From contig OY720344.1 in assembly GCA_963082975.1 (NCBI GenBank), positions 69,034,546 to 69,098,545 of the forward strand: a stretch of 64,000 bases of DNA. The letters are read 5' to 3'. Positions 1 to 11,232 of this stretch are shown in pieces. Under the pieces are notes generated by a model that made no database searches, was not told where the DNA came from, and saw only the letters and a program-made list of their open reading frames with translations. The position numbers and the translations under genes are program-made. How positions within the stretch are numbered: the stretch's first letter is position 1; every line of letters begins with the position of its first letter. This DNA is from Labia minor (Eukaryota > Arthropoda > Insecta > Dermaptera > Spongiphoridae).

Positions 1-435
1 TTGTTAATGGGGGTTGAAGATATTTGAGTGTTAATATTGTTAAATCTATTAATGTCAAAGGAATGAAATGGATTGGTACGTGGGCGAAAGGATTGGTTCG
101 GGAGTCGACTTCTATATCCCTGCTGTCTCTGTGAATGAAGATTAAAATTTTGAAAATTATTATTATTATTTCGATTGTGATTATTTGGTCGAAAAGAGGC
201 GGAACATTGAAAATTAAAAAAAAATATTTTTTTTTCTTTTTTTCTTTCTTTTAATTAATTAATTAATGACACTTACTGCCCTTTTGGATTATCATCTCGG
301 TGGGACCTCCATGTAGTGATTTTTTATAGAGGGGAGGGGCAGTAAGAAAAAGGTAAATTAAAAATGATAATTTTTTTTGTGTGTAATGTTTTATTTGGAA
401 GATAGGAGCACTCTGGATTGAATTAGAATCAAGCT
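1..435. other. AT-rich sequence without a recognised gene
   Basis: No coding region or known repeat recognised. It holds short ATT and poly-T/poly-A runs and a less AT-rich patch at about 270-345. Confidence 0.4.
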
Positions 436-870
436 TCAGGATCTATTTCTGGAACCTCGGCTCGAATACGATGAAATGAATGCCTCGCTTGTTGAGAGAT
501 TTGTACCCGGAAGATCCCAGGGCGAACCAGACGAATCCTTGATCGAATGCCGGGTGTTTTGGCGATAATCTTCTGGTACAATTGGCTGCCAGTAGATTAT
601 CTGAAGCCGTTTAAACCGATATAGCAAGGATACTCCTCTCCTTTCCAAGACACAGGCACTTCTCCTGGAAAATTTGGAGATAAGATGGCGGATACAGATT
701 GCTGAAATCCAGCCAATCTCAAAAACAATTTCCCCGGGTATCAAATGGGTATGGTTTTTGATGATTTCTCTTTCTGGTTCAGTTCTGGTATTCTTGCGGC
801 TACCGCTCGCCTCAGTCTGATGGCACGACCACGTCGAAGTCTCAATGTAGAAGTGCCATAAAGTAACCAT
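436..870 (-). CDS. unrecognised 144-codon ORF
   Basis: An uninterrupted minus-strand frame of 144 codons beginning at an ATG at 870. I do not recognise the protein: it is basic and serine-rich, with no membrane segment, signal peptide or zinc-binding pattern. Its base composition is clearly less AT-rich than either flank, which is why the frame stays open and why it may be either a fragment of a mobile element or an exon. The plus strand over the same stretch has frames of about 40 codons that also end in stops. There is no visible promoter, and nothing next to it suggests a role. Treat as a possible but unproven coding segment. Confidence 0.2.
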   Translation of the reverse strand: MVTLWHFYIETSTWSCHQTEASGSRKNTRTEPEREIIKNHTHLIPGEIVFEIGWISAICIRHLISKFSRRSACVLERRGVSLLYRFKRLQIIYWQPIVPEDYRQNTRHSIKDSSGSPWDLPGTNLSTSEAFISSYSSRGSRNRS

Positions 871-984
871 CAGATTATAACAAATATATTATATTATATT
901 ATAATTATGAATCCACGAATAGATTTTCAAGATTTACGAGAAGATGACGTAATTAAATACTCGGATAATTTGCAACAACATTTT

Positions 985-1680
985 TTTTTAACAACTGAAA
1001 AAGTTAGTCACGTTTTTGTGTCTTCGATATTTTACTTAAAAAAATGTATCAAAGAATCGGAATTAAATTTTAAAATGGAATAAAGTGCTTCAACGAACTT
1101 AAAAATGTTGGCTGTGGCATTCGGCGAGTCTACTTTGTCTCAAAAAAATGTTTATAAGTGGTATCAAATGTGAAGGTTTTGCTCACTGTTTTCTACAATT
1201 ACAATGGCATGGTGTTTCAAGAGTTCGTACTGTCACTAAGGAATACTACAAGGAAGTTATGCGACGTTTCCGTGAGGCAATACAGTTCAAACGTTCGGAA
1301 TTGTGGCAAAACAAATCATGGATAATGCACCAGCTCACAGCATTGCTTGTTCATGATTTTTTGGCCAAAAACAACACCGTAATAATGCCACAACCACCGT
1401 ATTCACCAGATTTGTTCTTTTTCTATTCCCAAAATTGAAGAGAACAATGAAAGGAAGGCATTTTGCTACAATTAATGAGATAAAGTCAAAATCGAAGAAC
1501 GAGCTGATGGTCATACCGAAAAGTGCATTTCAGAAGTGCTTCGACGATGGGAAAAAGCGCTGGCATACGTGCTTTATATCTGAGGGGTATTACTTTGAAG
1601 GGGACAAAATGGATGTTGTTGAATAAATAAATACTTTCGAAATAATTCAAAATTCCCCTTTTCTTTTGAACAGACCTAGT
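985..1680 (+). pseudogene. mariner transposase remnant with 3' terminal repeat
   Basis: DNA transposase of the Tc1/mariner superfamily, which cuts and reinserts its own element at TA. The helix-turn-helix end is visible around 1,105-1,160 (FGESTLSQKNVYKWY), the catalytic DNAPAH motif at about 1,320, the PYSPDL motif at about 1,390-1,415 and the C-terminal part (from FPKLKRTMKG to YFEGDKMD) at 1,424-1,626. These blocks fall in two frames, and DNAPAH is out of frame with both neighbours, so short indels have killed the gene. The 3' terminal repeat ends near 1,678 (inward: CTAGGTCTGTTCAAAAG), followed by TA. No matching 5' terminal repeat was found, so that end is truncated or diverged. A shorter derivative of the same family lies at 55,540-55,856. 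Confidence 0.9.
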
Positions 1681-1807
1681 ATATTTAATTTAAATAATCC
1701 AATTAAATAATAATTTTCTTCAGGTGTGAGTCATTAATTTAATATCACAATAATGCATCCAAGATAATCCAGATTTAATTTCATTTATTTTACTTTGAGA
1801 TTTATTA

Positions 1808-2210
1808 TTGTAACGTTTTTCTTAACTTCACTTGGCGCTGTCTCTCTGTCTGTTCGCTCTTTTGACAAATTGAAATCATTTTTCATCGACTTTTGAAAAT
1901 TTTTATAGATATTTCAATGGATCCCTAGAAGGTATAGAAGAAATATAATTGAATTATTATTAATTAATTGAAATTATCTAGCGAATAATTACTTTTAGTA
2001 ACTATCTTCTTTTGTATTGCTCCGATTAAATTTTTTTCAACGGATTTTGAAACATAAATATTGATTTCAGGATAGATTTTCATTTTGAACGTATTTAAAA
2101 ATATTTCATAGCATTAAAATTAATGATGAATTCTTATTAATCAGTTATATCGCCAATGAGGAAGGGTTTCTTCCCCTCAAATGGTATAGAGAAAATATCT
2201 TTTTTTTTTA
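1808..2210. repeat. dispersed repeat R1, copy 1
   Basis: About 400 bp nearly matching 48,279-48,700 in the same orientation. It starts near a CTTGGCG(C)TGTCTCTCTG stretch and ends near a CAAATGGTATAGAGAAAAT stretch. No ORF. In both places a fold-back-type sequence follows downstream, so R1 and that arm may belong to one larger element. Confidence 0.75.
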
Positions 2211-2276
2211 TACATTTTATATGTTCCCGATAGAAAGGAAACAAAACGATAGAATAACCTTTTTTCATGAAGACAA

Positions 2277-2344
2277 TATATATATATTTATAAAATATAC
2301 ATTTATATATATTTTAATGTATATATTTATATATATAAATATAT

Positions 2345-2394
<50 letters not shown>

Positions 2395-2400
2395 TTATAA
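2277..2400. repeat. TA-rich microsatellite
   Basis: Long, imperfect (TA)n with interspersed TTTATA units. Confidence 0.85.
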
Positions 2401-2617
2401 AATCTCATATTAATAAACATTATTTATTTATAAATATAATATAATAATTATTATTCAATAATAGCATTTACTTAACATAAATGCATACAATCAATTTTGG
2501 AAGATTAATATATTTTTTTGTTTTATTCAATTTGTAAATTTTCCTATAACTTCATCTTTTATATTTCTCTTGTTATATTAAATAAATTTATCATATTAAA
2601 ATTGCACTAAAAAGAAT

Positions 2618-2791
2618 AAATAATATAAATATAGAAATTTTTTATAAAATAATGTTTTTCCAATCGACTAAAAAGAATAAAACAATTTTTCTATAAGCTT
2701 GACAAAGTTTGTGGATGAATTGCTTCATATTCAACGAAAAACGTTGGGCGCATTTAGTTCTATGCAATTAACTTCCTTTATAGAGCTATAA

Positions 2792-2830
<39 letters not shown>

Positions 2831-3137
2831 TAAGATACATACCACACTAAAACACTTAATTAACAAGCAACAATATTTCTTAGCTCTTAAACTATCAATT
2901 TTATTGCATGATAAAAAAAATTTGTCGGTTTATGTGTTTAATAAAATTTTTATTATTACAAAAATTTGACTTGATTGTTCATAAAAATAAATTAAACTAA
3001 ATGCGCCCAACGTTTTTCATTGAATATGAAGCAATTCATCCATAAACTTTGTCAAGCTTATAGAAAAATTATTTTATTCTTTTTAGTCCATTGGAAAAAC
3101 GTTATTTTATAAAAAAATTTTATATTTATATTATTTT
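2618..3137. repeat. fold-back element with ~139 bp inverted arms
   Basis: Left arm 2,618-2,757 and right arm 2,999-3,137 are close inverted copies, both with GCGCCCAACGTTTTTC or its complement at the inner edge. The loop (2,758-2,998) contains (AT)n at about 2,797-2,830 and no ORF. A single right-arm copy is at about 49,118-49,256. Confidence 0.8.
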
Positions 3138-4657
3138 TTAATTTTTTTTTCTATTTAATGTGTTCTTTTTACTTGAATTTGAATTTAAGATTTATATAAA
3201 ACTGGATATGATTTTTTTTGTGTTGAAACTGTGACCATTTAATCTCCTTTAAAGTTTTTTTTTATTGCACGATTACCCTGTGTGTTCATTTATTTTTCCC
3301 TATTTTTTTGTATTTCAATTATTAGTTTTAATAAGCATTTGTGGTAACTTTTCTTTTCCCAATGCTAAAATGGTTTAATCTTTAGCAACAGTTTCAATGT
3401 AATTAATTTTTTATCAATAGTAGGTGTGTTGTGATGAAATAGGAGATATAGTAATGAACTTCATTTATTATTATTATTATTATTACTATTATTATTATTA
3501 TTCCTCAGTCTTCTTTCTGTATTAATGCTTTTGCAGAGAGTTCACCCTTCGTCCATATTTCTGTGATTTAATTTATTTTAGAAACTTATTATTATTATTA
3601 ATCTGAATTAATCTTTTCAGTAAAATATCAAATCATACATCACTAACGAGTAATTTCCGGAAACAATGAAATTTCAAGTTGAATAATGATCAATTTTTAG
3701 AATTTTATAAATTAAATCTATATAAAATACTTATCAATAAAATATAATATTAAATATTAATATTAGAAACCCATAAGATTAAAAACTGTTTTTTTAGAAT
3801 ATTATATGAATAGAAAAACAAATGTAATTTAACACTATCGCTTCATTAATAGTGAATAATAGTAGTGGTAGTTGAAGAATGAATTCGTATCTGTTTAATT
3901 GGAATAAAGCTGGATTACTTTGATAAATTATGCAGTAAATCTTCAAGTTATTATTAGTCTCCGCTAACGAGAGGGACTTAAAGACCACTTGTCAAATTTA
4001 AACACCGTCTGGGTCAAGTTCCTTGTTCCCGAGCAGCTCTGCAAATGGGATTTACTTTGATGTTTGTTCCCGTTGAAACATTTGTCTTAAGAAAAAAAAA
4101 TAAAATAAAATCACATGGAAAGAATAATTGTCAACCAGCCAATCTTTAAAAAAAATTAATCTAATCAATGCCATTATTATACGTTTTTTTGACCATTTTT
4201 CATTAAAGAATCGCGAGAGAATCTTTTCGGAATGGGTTTTTATTTCTGAAAAAAAAAGTTTTTCTTCCTTTATCAAATTCTTAGACATTTTTTGAGTCAT
4301 TTGTTAATTTTTTTATCAGATGAAGCTTCCTTTCAAGATGGACCTGAACAATTAATCTTTTTTTATTTTTAGTCGCTTTGTCGATAATTTAAAGATTAGG
4401 TGTATATCTTTGCCATTAATCAATTAATTTAAATTATCTAAGTTAAAATAAGGTCAATCATAATTAATAAATACTTAATTTTTCTTTTCAATTTTATCGG
4501 TATTTTATTTGTATTTATAAGATGTTTTTGGTAAGTAAAAGTCGTTTTAAGTGAAAAACTAAATCGAATGTTAAATTCCCTTTTTCATACAATATAATAG
4601 ATTTATGTAGAAAACAAATTAGAATTAATATAACTTTGAAATTGTTATATTATTAAT
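3138..4657. other. AT-rich gap, no gene recognised
   Basis: Contains an (ATT)n run at about 3,467-3,503. Two minus-strand frames of 64 and 82 codons (3,794-3,988; 4,052-4,300) have lysine/phenylalanine-rich composition expected of random AT-rich sequence. Nothing recognised. Confidence 0.4.
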
Positions 4658-6440
4658 CAGGGCTGGGCCGTTCCTCAATTTTTGAGGAACTCTATACAGT
4701 TACAAGTTCCTCGAACGCGTTACTCTAACGTTACAGTTACTTAAAAAAATAATCTTTATTTTTTACTTGAGGTAACTTCGAGAAGCATACCAGTGTGTAA
4801 ATGATTTAAGTGCTTTAAAACTTATTTATTTCATTCATAAATAAATTACTTTTAAGGAATATCCGAGATGAATTACACTCTCAAAATACCAACAATCTTA
4901 ACAGAAATTTTTAGGATTAGTGAAAAAAAAGAATATTTAATATAAATTTGTTTAATATTTTTTTAAAAAATTATATACGATTTTTAATTTTATTAATATA
5001 CATTTATAATAAAACTTATTAAGGTAATTAATTAAACGATAATTTAATAAAAATATAATTCAAAAAATAATTAAAGCTTTGGAGGTTGTTTTTATTTATA
5101 ACGGAATTTTGTAAATTAAACCATATATTAATATTTGTTATTGTAAATTTATTCAAAAAATACAAACATATACACAACGTTTCGATTGCTACTTCTGCAA
5201 TCGTTATCAAGCGACTTCACTGTTCGAGCGTCCAGTGACTGGACAGTGAAGCAATCGAAACGTTGTGTATATGTTTGTATTTTTTGAATAAATTTACAAT
5301 AACAAATATCAATATGTGGTTTAATTTACAAAATTCCGTTATAATTAATTCAAAAAACTTGTTTAAATCTTGATAATTAAAAAAGTGTAAAAAATATTTA
5401 ATGCTGTCTATATTTGTGACTCAATCAATATTATCAGAGGAAAAAATTTGATTTCCTTTTAAAAAACTAATTGTTCTAATAATTCGTCAAATAAAGAAGA
5501 TCTAGAGGGGGCATGTATATATGATGCAAAAGAAAATAACCTCTCTACTGGCTCAGATGAAGATAAACGAGTATTAAATATAATAAATAATTTTTTTATT
5601 GTCGGGTGATTTCCTAAAGAATTCACATTTTGATTTTTGTCTTAAATAAAAGATACAAATTCAAAATCTGAATCTGTTTGAATTTTTTCTTTTTTTGGGC
5701 TAGAAAATACATAAAAATTATCTTCCACTGAACTATCATGAGAAGGCAATTTTTTTTTGAATATTTTTTTATAATTTTGAATGATATTCAAACACAATTG
5801 TTTATCATATTTTTTTCATCTAAATGTTCTAGAACCCAACTCATTTTGAAAGATGGATGAAAACAAGAAGCTAAAATTACTTCATTTGTTTCCGAGAACA
5901 GTTAAAAAAATTTATTAAATCTGTTTTCAATAGAAAGTAAAATAGGTGAAATTAAAGAAGAAACATTTCTCATATGTGTTGCTCTTTTAGATTTTCTTTT
6001 CGATTTTAAAGCAAAGAGTGTAGGAATTAATTGGCCATAAAAAAAGTTTTGTTCCCTTTTTAAAAGATCCAAGCTTGTGCAATTGGCTTCATTAATTTTA
6101 TATATTCTTCTAAATAACCAAAGTCGATATCTCTAAATGCTTTTAATCCGAGATCTTTGCAGAGTAAGTTTAGTTTGTCTTTTTTCTCAGATATATGTTT
6201 AGTAGAATCGTATAAGGAATTCCATCTCGTTGGAACAGGATAAATAAGAGAACAATTGAAAATTTTACTCATGATTTCAGATGTTTTTGGTTTTCTTGAC
6301 GCTAGCAATATGTCCAGACCATCACTATGGTTTATTCCGTGGCGGCCGCTTTCCAAAACACCCTGAACTCTTTGGAAGTTTGCCGGAAATTGCCAAAACG
6401 CGAAATTGAAAAAATTCGGTAGGAACTTGTAACGTCCGGT
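4658..6440 (-). pseudogene. hAT-family transposase remnant
   Basis: Degenerate transposase of the hAT superfamily (RNase H-like DDE enzyme that leaves 8 bp target duplications). Minus-strand residues at 6,060-6,356 include VPTRWNSLYDSTKHI and YIKLMKPIAQA, the family's conserved block before the dimerisation region. Reading on through stops and shifts gives FYGQLIPTLFALKSK at about 6,010-6,055 and, at about 5,560-5,620, SSSEPVERLFSFAS, the hallmark of the hAT C-terminal dimerisation domain. A terminal-repeat-like CAGGGCTGGGCCGTTCC begins at 4,658, giving a plausible 3' end. The N-terminal BED finger and the opposite terminal repeat were not found. A fold-back MITE lies inside at 5,096-5,344. 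Identity is firm; the boundaries, especially the right one, are approximate. Confidence 0.8.
5068..5344. repeat. MITE-like inverted repeat, copy 1
   Basis: Arms 5,096-5,190 and 5,251-5,344 are near-perfect inverted copies ending TTATAACGGAATTTTG / CAAAATTCCGTTATAA. The spacer of about 60 bp is not coding. A shorter copy with part of one arm lost lies at 51,925-52,093; homology includes about 25 bp outside the arm (AAAGCTTTGGNGGTTG). Confidence 0.85.
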
Positions 6441-7040
6441 AAATATAATATATATTTATTATTTACATTGAAAATAATATTCCTAACTTCAGTCAGGTCC
6501 AGGATTCATATTTATATAATTATCAGTGGTATATTGGTAAAATAAGAAGTAAGGGAACGCATAGTGGGAGCAAAAAAAGTCCCATTTCCAGCAAACTATT
6601 TTTTTCCATATAAGTTTTTATTTTTTCTCTTATTCTTACTATACAAAATATTTACGAACACAAAAAAAGAAATTCTAACACTAGATTTAAGTGGGAGTTT
6701 TCGGGACATGAAAAAGTACTGGAACGCGTACGGGTTCTGAATAAAGGTAAGGGAACGTCGTTCCCCTCCCAATACACCACTGATAATTATATATATATTA
6801 GCAATAAATAAAATAAAAATTATAATTTCTTATTTGAGATTAAATTACATATATCTCATATTTAATATTATTTTTATTAAATATATAACTAAATAAAAAT
6901 ATTTAATGTTATAGGATGGGACAAGGAGATAAAATAATAATTCAATGGGTTGGCTTATTAATTCATCAGATTTATATTATAAAGTCTCTCTAATTTTTCT
7001 CAATAATACCTCTCATAGTCCTCTTGCTCTGTCCGCATGC
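6441..7040. other. AT-rich gap, no gene recognised
   Basis: Nothing recognised apart from short AT-rich runs. A less AT-rich patch at about 6,660-6,780 is not open in any long frame. Confidence 0.35.
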
Positions 7041-7044
7041 GCGC

Positions 7045-7470
7045 TTATGTGGAGCCAACTCACTTCCCTTCTTATTTTTGGTCTCCCTCTCTAACGGAAT
7101 TGTCCAAGCTTTATTGGTTAGTTTTCGTAACTTTTTAGGTGGATATTTTTACGTTTATTTTCTTTATCTTCTAATGTTACCAATGGGTAGGCGATTTCAA
7201 ATATTTTATATGCTCCTTGCCATTTTTTATTTAATTTTTTTGATTTCTCCAAGCCCTGTTCAGGGCATTGCCACCAGACTTTGTATTTGGAAGGGTTTGA
7301 TGACCTATCGTAAGGTTTAGCTTTTGGCTTTGGGTATCTGTTTGGACCCGACTTTTATTTCAAAACCGAGGAACCTAATTCATTTCTCCCAAATTGACAT
7401 TTGCCCTTGTTTAATTTTATGTTTTCTTCCTCAACTCTTCAACACCACTTCCAAATGTTTTTGATATATG
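7045..7470 (-). pseudogene. Ty3/Gypsy pol fragment (RT thumb joined to integrase C-terminus)
   Basis: Two pieces of a Gypsy-type polyprotein on the minus strand. At about 7,345-7,465 the frame gives ENIKLNKGKCQFGRNEL, matching the reverse-transcriptase segment after the catalytic YxDD (the KCxF motif). At about 7,120-7,330 it gives LNKKWQGAYKIFEI followed by KRKNIHLKSYEN, typical of the GPY/F-like integrase C-terminal module that precedes the end of pol. The RNase H and catalytic integrase parts normally between them are missing, so this is a deletion fragment with stops. The plus-strand 98-codon frame at 7,024-7,320 is its antisense shadow. Confidence 0.6.
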
Positions 7471-7885
7471 CAGTCCCCAGCATTCCCCGGTGACCTCATC
7501 TTTCTTTGTCCCATAAATGCTAAATAAATTTAAATACAATAAATTTACTCTCGTCTTCTAAGGTCATAGACCATGCCTCAAACCCGTTTAATACAACCGG
7601 CAAAATAATTGATTTATACATTTTAATTTTGATTCTCTTAGATAATGATTTTGAGTAGATAAGTCTTTACTTCATGATATCAGGCCTAACTCGGTTGGAA
7701 ATTCAATTTAAATTCTTCTCGAATACTATTATCCTTCGTGATTACAGAACCTAAGTATTTTAATTTTTCTATATTTTCAAATTCTATGTTTTGCATGTTA
7801 ATATTTTGTTTGTTAATGCTATTCCTCTCTACTACTAATATTTTATCTTAGCGTTATTAATTGCAAGCCCCATTTCTTGTTAATT
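7466..7885 (-). pseudogene. non-LTR reverse-transcriptase C-terminal fragment (ERT tail), copy 1
   Basis: Tail of a non-LTR retrotransposon ORF2. Residues such as IEKLKYLGSVITKDNSI, then IKIKMYKSIILPV and EAWSMTLEDESKF, follow the family pattern after the RT domain (FKYLGS, IYK..ILPV.LYG.E.W). Several stops and shifts are present. The same tail recurs at 24,850-25,236 (-), 31,985-32,490 (+), 34,138-34,285 (+), 42,905-43,085 (-), 52,870-53,490 (+) and 54,830-55,345 (+). The sequence joins the Gypsy fragment to its left at about 7,466. Confidence 0.8.
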
Positions 7886-10142
7886 TATTAATAATTGGTT
7901 CATGAATTCATAAATATATATAAGAAAATTTAAATAAAAACTGGACAGCAATGGGTAACCGTGAAAGAAGAAGGGATTAGAAAAGAATTGTATATAAATT
8001 GTAATATAACTGTATGTAGACTTGACCCGAAGATTGCAAGGTGGGATCAAAAATAAAAAAATAAATAAATGTAGATATAAATTTAAAATCAAATTAACTA
8101 TTTTTTGGAAGTAACATGTTATCTTTAACGAAAAAATCGGAAAGGAAATACCGACTAACCTGATATGTTAATTACCCCCAATAGTTTCTTTGTTATCCCA
8201 TTTTAGGTAATTACACCGTTTCCCCGACCTCTGGTTTACATTATTATAGATTGAAGAAAGATTTATCCGTTAAACGATAAATCTTAATGCAATTATCAAA
8301 TTATATTTTTTCTAAATCATTTAAAATTATAAAAGAAAAGGATATATATTTTTTTATTGTATGTATTTTCATATCAAATGAAAAATTGAAAATTATTTTC
8401 TTTGTTTGAATTTTGTTGTTTTTTATTTTTGTTAATGTGGCTTAGTAAACTGATAAAACAAAATAGGAATAGAATCCTTTTGATTTTGAATTTTGAAAGG
8501 TATTTCAATAAAGCTCAAATCTCGGCAGCTGTTTACTTCAAATGATAAACTCTCTTCTCCTCATCATTTTCACTCCTTTTCGAAATTTTACAAGAGAATC
8601 AATTAGAAAAGTTTTAACTAGTAAACTTGGAGACATTTTTCTCGCTTCCTCTCTTGATAAAATCGAAAACGGGATTCTCACTTTAATTATATTTCGCCCC
8701 ACGTCATTTCCTAAAATATATACCTCCTTTTTAATCCCAACATCCAATAATAAACGACTTCGCTAAATTATTATATTATATTTTTCTTTCTATTTTTTTA
8801 TTACTAATTATTATGGCAAATTTAATATTATAATAGTTTATATATATATAAGTAGTTTCAATTACATATAAATAATTTCTTGAAACTTAGTGATTATATT
8901 GATACTAATAAATAGAACCTTCCATCTTCGACCTATTATATAAATATATATGTAATATATTGGTTTTTAGAAAATTAATGATCTTATCTATCGATCTCAT
9001 CATCCTTGTGGTTTAAAAATTTTTACTCACATTTTTGCATTATAATATATTACTCTCTTTTCATATTTAATTTAAACTCTCTCTAATCTTCCTCTTAAAT
9101 TATTCTCTCAAGCGTACTTTGTCAAACTATTCGAAGCATTCCAATTGATTTTCCTTTACTACTAAACTATAATTTTCACGAATATAGAAAAATAAAATTA
9201 AATATTATTGATTTTGTTAATTATAATACAAAACAAATACTTAATAAAAGTAAAAAAAAGAAAAACTTTTCTGTCTTGTTTATCTTAATCATCTCTAGAA
9301 AATAAATAACTCAAATAAATAGATTTATATACGTATTTATATTTATGATTAGTGCAAAGGATAATAATATTCATACTTTATTAGTATGTATTACTCGTAT
9401 ATGCCATAAGCATATAAATCTTTAATTAATCACTAAACTACATTTACGGATTTTAATTGAATTTTCTATAATCAAAAAAATTATTCTCATTATATTTACA
9501 AAGAGAAAATATTTATAATTAAATTTTAGTTTTTCCCAGCTAAATATATATTAATTAATATATATAATAATATTAAGTAATTTTTCATTGAGAGAGTTTT
9601 AAAAAAGAATTTTCATAAAAATTACAAAATTTAAAAAATATGATAATAATCATTGTTAAATAGATGTTGACCAAGATACAAATATTTCAATTTTCTGTTT
9701 TTTATTATTAAATCCTGTTTCTTTCTTGATTAATTTTATTGAATTTTTCGTTTTCTTTATGTTAGACTCGACTTGATATAAAAGAATATACCTCATATTT
9801 GAGGAGTTTTAATACTTAACCGAAACATTTCTTTTTATCCCCATCAAAACCTCAACTTCACAATTTTAATATAAAAAAGAGTTGATTGAAAATAAATTGG
9901 TAATGGCAGTTTCATATATTTATATATATATATATATATAAATGACATTTTTTTTGTCAAAAAGATTCATAAATATAATTTCTTTAAAAGAAACAAAGCT
10001 CCTTTGACAAACCGTGCTTTTTCAAAAGAATAACTTTTTCTTGTAAAATATTTTCTATATAAAAGTCTATTCTTTTGTTTTGTTATGGATTGTCACATAA
10101 TTCAATGGATAATTGATAAATTTTTTAGCTCATGGATAGAGC
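7886..10142. other. AT-rich gap, no gene recognised
   Basis: Very AT-rich. At 8,538-8,766 both strands are open for about 70 codons, with slightly higher GC, but no family is recognisable. An (AT)n run lies at about 9,920-9,940. A host intron or intergenic DNA is possible. Confidence 0.4.
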
Positions 10143-10341
10143 TGTGGCGGACATGTGTATAAGTAAGGTGGAAGTCGGATGTTAGGAAAGGGCTAGAAAT
10201 AAAAGCCGTTGAGTCGGAGTCATAACTCATTTTATTGAATTCACCGTTTACAATATATACATATGTCCCCATCATGTTGTTGCCGTCATGGGCTGGCGCA
10301 CGTTGGCGCGGCGCCATCTACTTGTGGTGTGCGGCACCACA
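10143..10341 (+). mobile_element. solo LTR, 199 bp, with GAGC target duplication
   Basis: Begins TGTGGCGGACATG and ends GTGCGGCACCACA, so it has the TG..CA ends and TGTGG/CCACA inverted termini of an LTR. It is flanked by GAGC at 10,139-10,142 and 10,342-10,345, a perfect 4 bp target-site duplication. Inside are a TATAAG box-like site near 10,157 and an AATAAA signal near 10,201, which set the plus orientation. No internal retroelement sequence is next to it, so the internal region was removed by LTR-LTR recombination. Its GC-richer composition stands out from the flanks. Confidence 0.8.
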
Positions 10342-10516
10342 GAGCGAATCAAGCCAAGAATTTTTTTTATAAATTTTAATGTAATACATTAAAAATATAA
10401 ATCGTTTTACGAATTGTTTTTTTTTTAATTGTGAAAAATTATAGAACAATTGGTAAAAATATTTCTGTTATCAATCAAAATATACATAACTTGAGTTTTT
10501 CAGGCTAAAATAATTA

Positions 10517-10540
10517 AATAATAATAATAATAATAATAAT
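10517..10540. repeat. (AAT)n microsatellite
   Basis: Perfect ATA/AAT trinucleotide run directly before the RTE-like fragment. Confidence 0.85.
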
Positions 10541-10544
10541 CGAT

Positions 10545-11232
10545 TACCAAGACCTTTACCATCGCCTTGACAAACCTGAGGGGGCAAACGATATTTTCTG
10601 TCTCGCAAAGTCACGCCACCATTCGGGAAACGATTTTGGTCATATTAAAAATATCAAAGATGAGAATGGTAGGACTCTATACTTGCCCAAAGATATCCTT
10701 GGGAGATGGAGGGGCTTTTATGAAATGATCAGCAATGAAGAATTCCCACATCCACCTATCCCAACCCTAGCACCTACTTATGGCCCAGTCCCAGAGACAA
10801 CAACTGAAGAGGCTGCCCAAGCGATTAATAAAATGAAAAATAAAAAATCATACGGTCCTGATGACATTCCGACCGAATTCTGGAAGCTGAATGGCGGTGA
10901 AGATATTGCTTGGCTAACAACTTTCTTCAATAAATGCATAGGGGAAAATATGTTCCCAAACATCTGGAAAACAAGCAAAACTATATTGAAAGGAAAGGGT
11001 GGCATTAGCGAATGTACAAACTACAAGCCCATTAGATTGCTATGTCATAGTCTAAATATCTTTGAAAGAATTCTGGACGACCGTCTGCGACAGATAATCA
11101 ACATCTCAAGCAACCAATGTGGCTTTGTTAGGAACTGCGGCACAACAGATGCGGTGCACGCGGCACGACTTCTGATGGAAAGGCATCGGGAACGGAAGAG
11201 AACTATCCACATGGCCTTTTTAGATCTTGCTG
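10545..11232 (+). pseudogene. RTE-like non-LTR element A, 5' piece of reverse transcriptase
   Basis: Start of a reverse-transcriptase domain of a non-LTR element. The open frame from 10,683 reads PKDILGRWRGFYEMI, then NKKSYGPDDIPTEFWKL, then ECTNYKPIRLLCHSLNIFER, NQCGFVRNCGTTDAVHAAR and TIHMAFLDLA, i.e. RT fingers up to the first catalytic Asp region (FLDLA, normally followed by KAFDRV). At about 11,232 homology stops abruptly and opposite-strand element B begins. The C-terminal part of the same type of element resumes at 13,785, so A appears split. The RT palm, with its YADD-type motif, is missing. The frame upstream of 10,683 is partly open and related to the linker before RT. Confidence 0.85.

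Noticed and set aside
2277-2400. CRISPR-like or satellite array
   Set aside because: Simple TA microsatellite without spacers; no array of unique spacers exists anywhere in the window.
7024-7320. 98-codon plus-strand ORF with hydrophobic stretches
   Set aside because: It is antisense to the Gypsy integrase C-terminal fragment on the minus strand.
8538-8766. Overlapping ORFs of about 70 codons on both strands
   Set aside because: No family match, no splice or start context, and length is near what AT-rich sequence gives by chance. Left as gap sequence.
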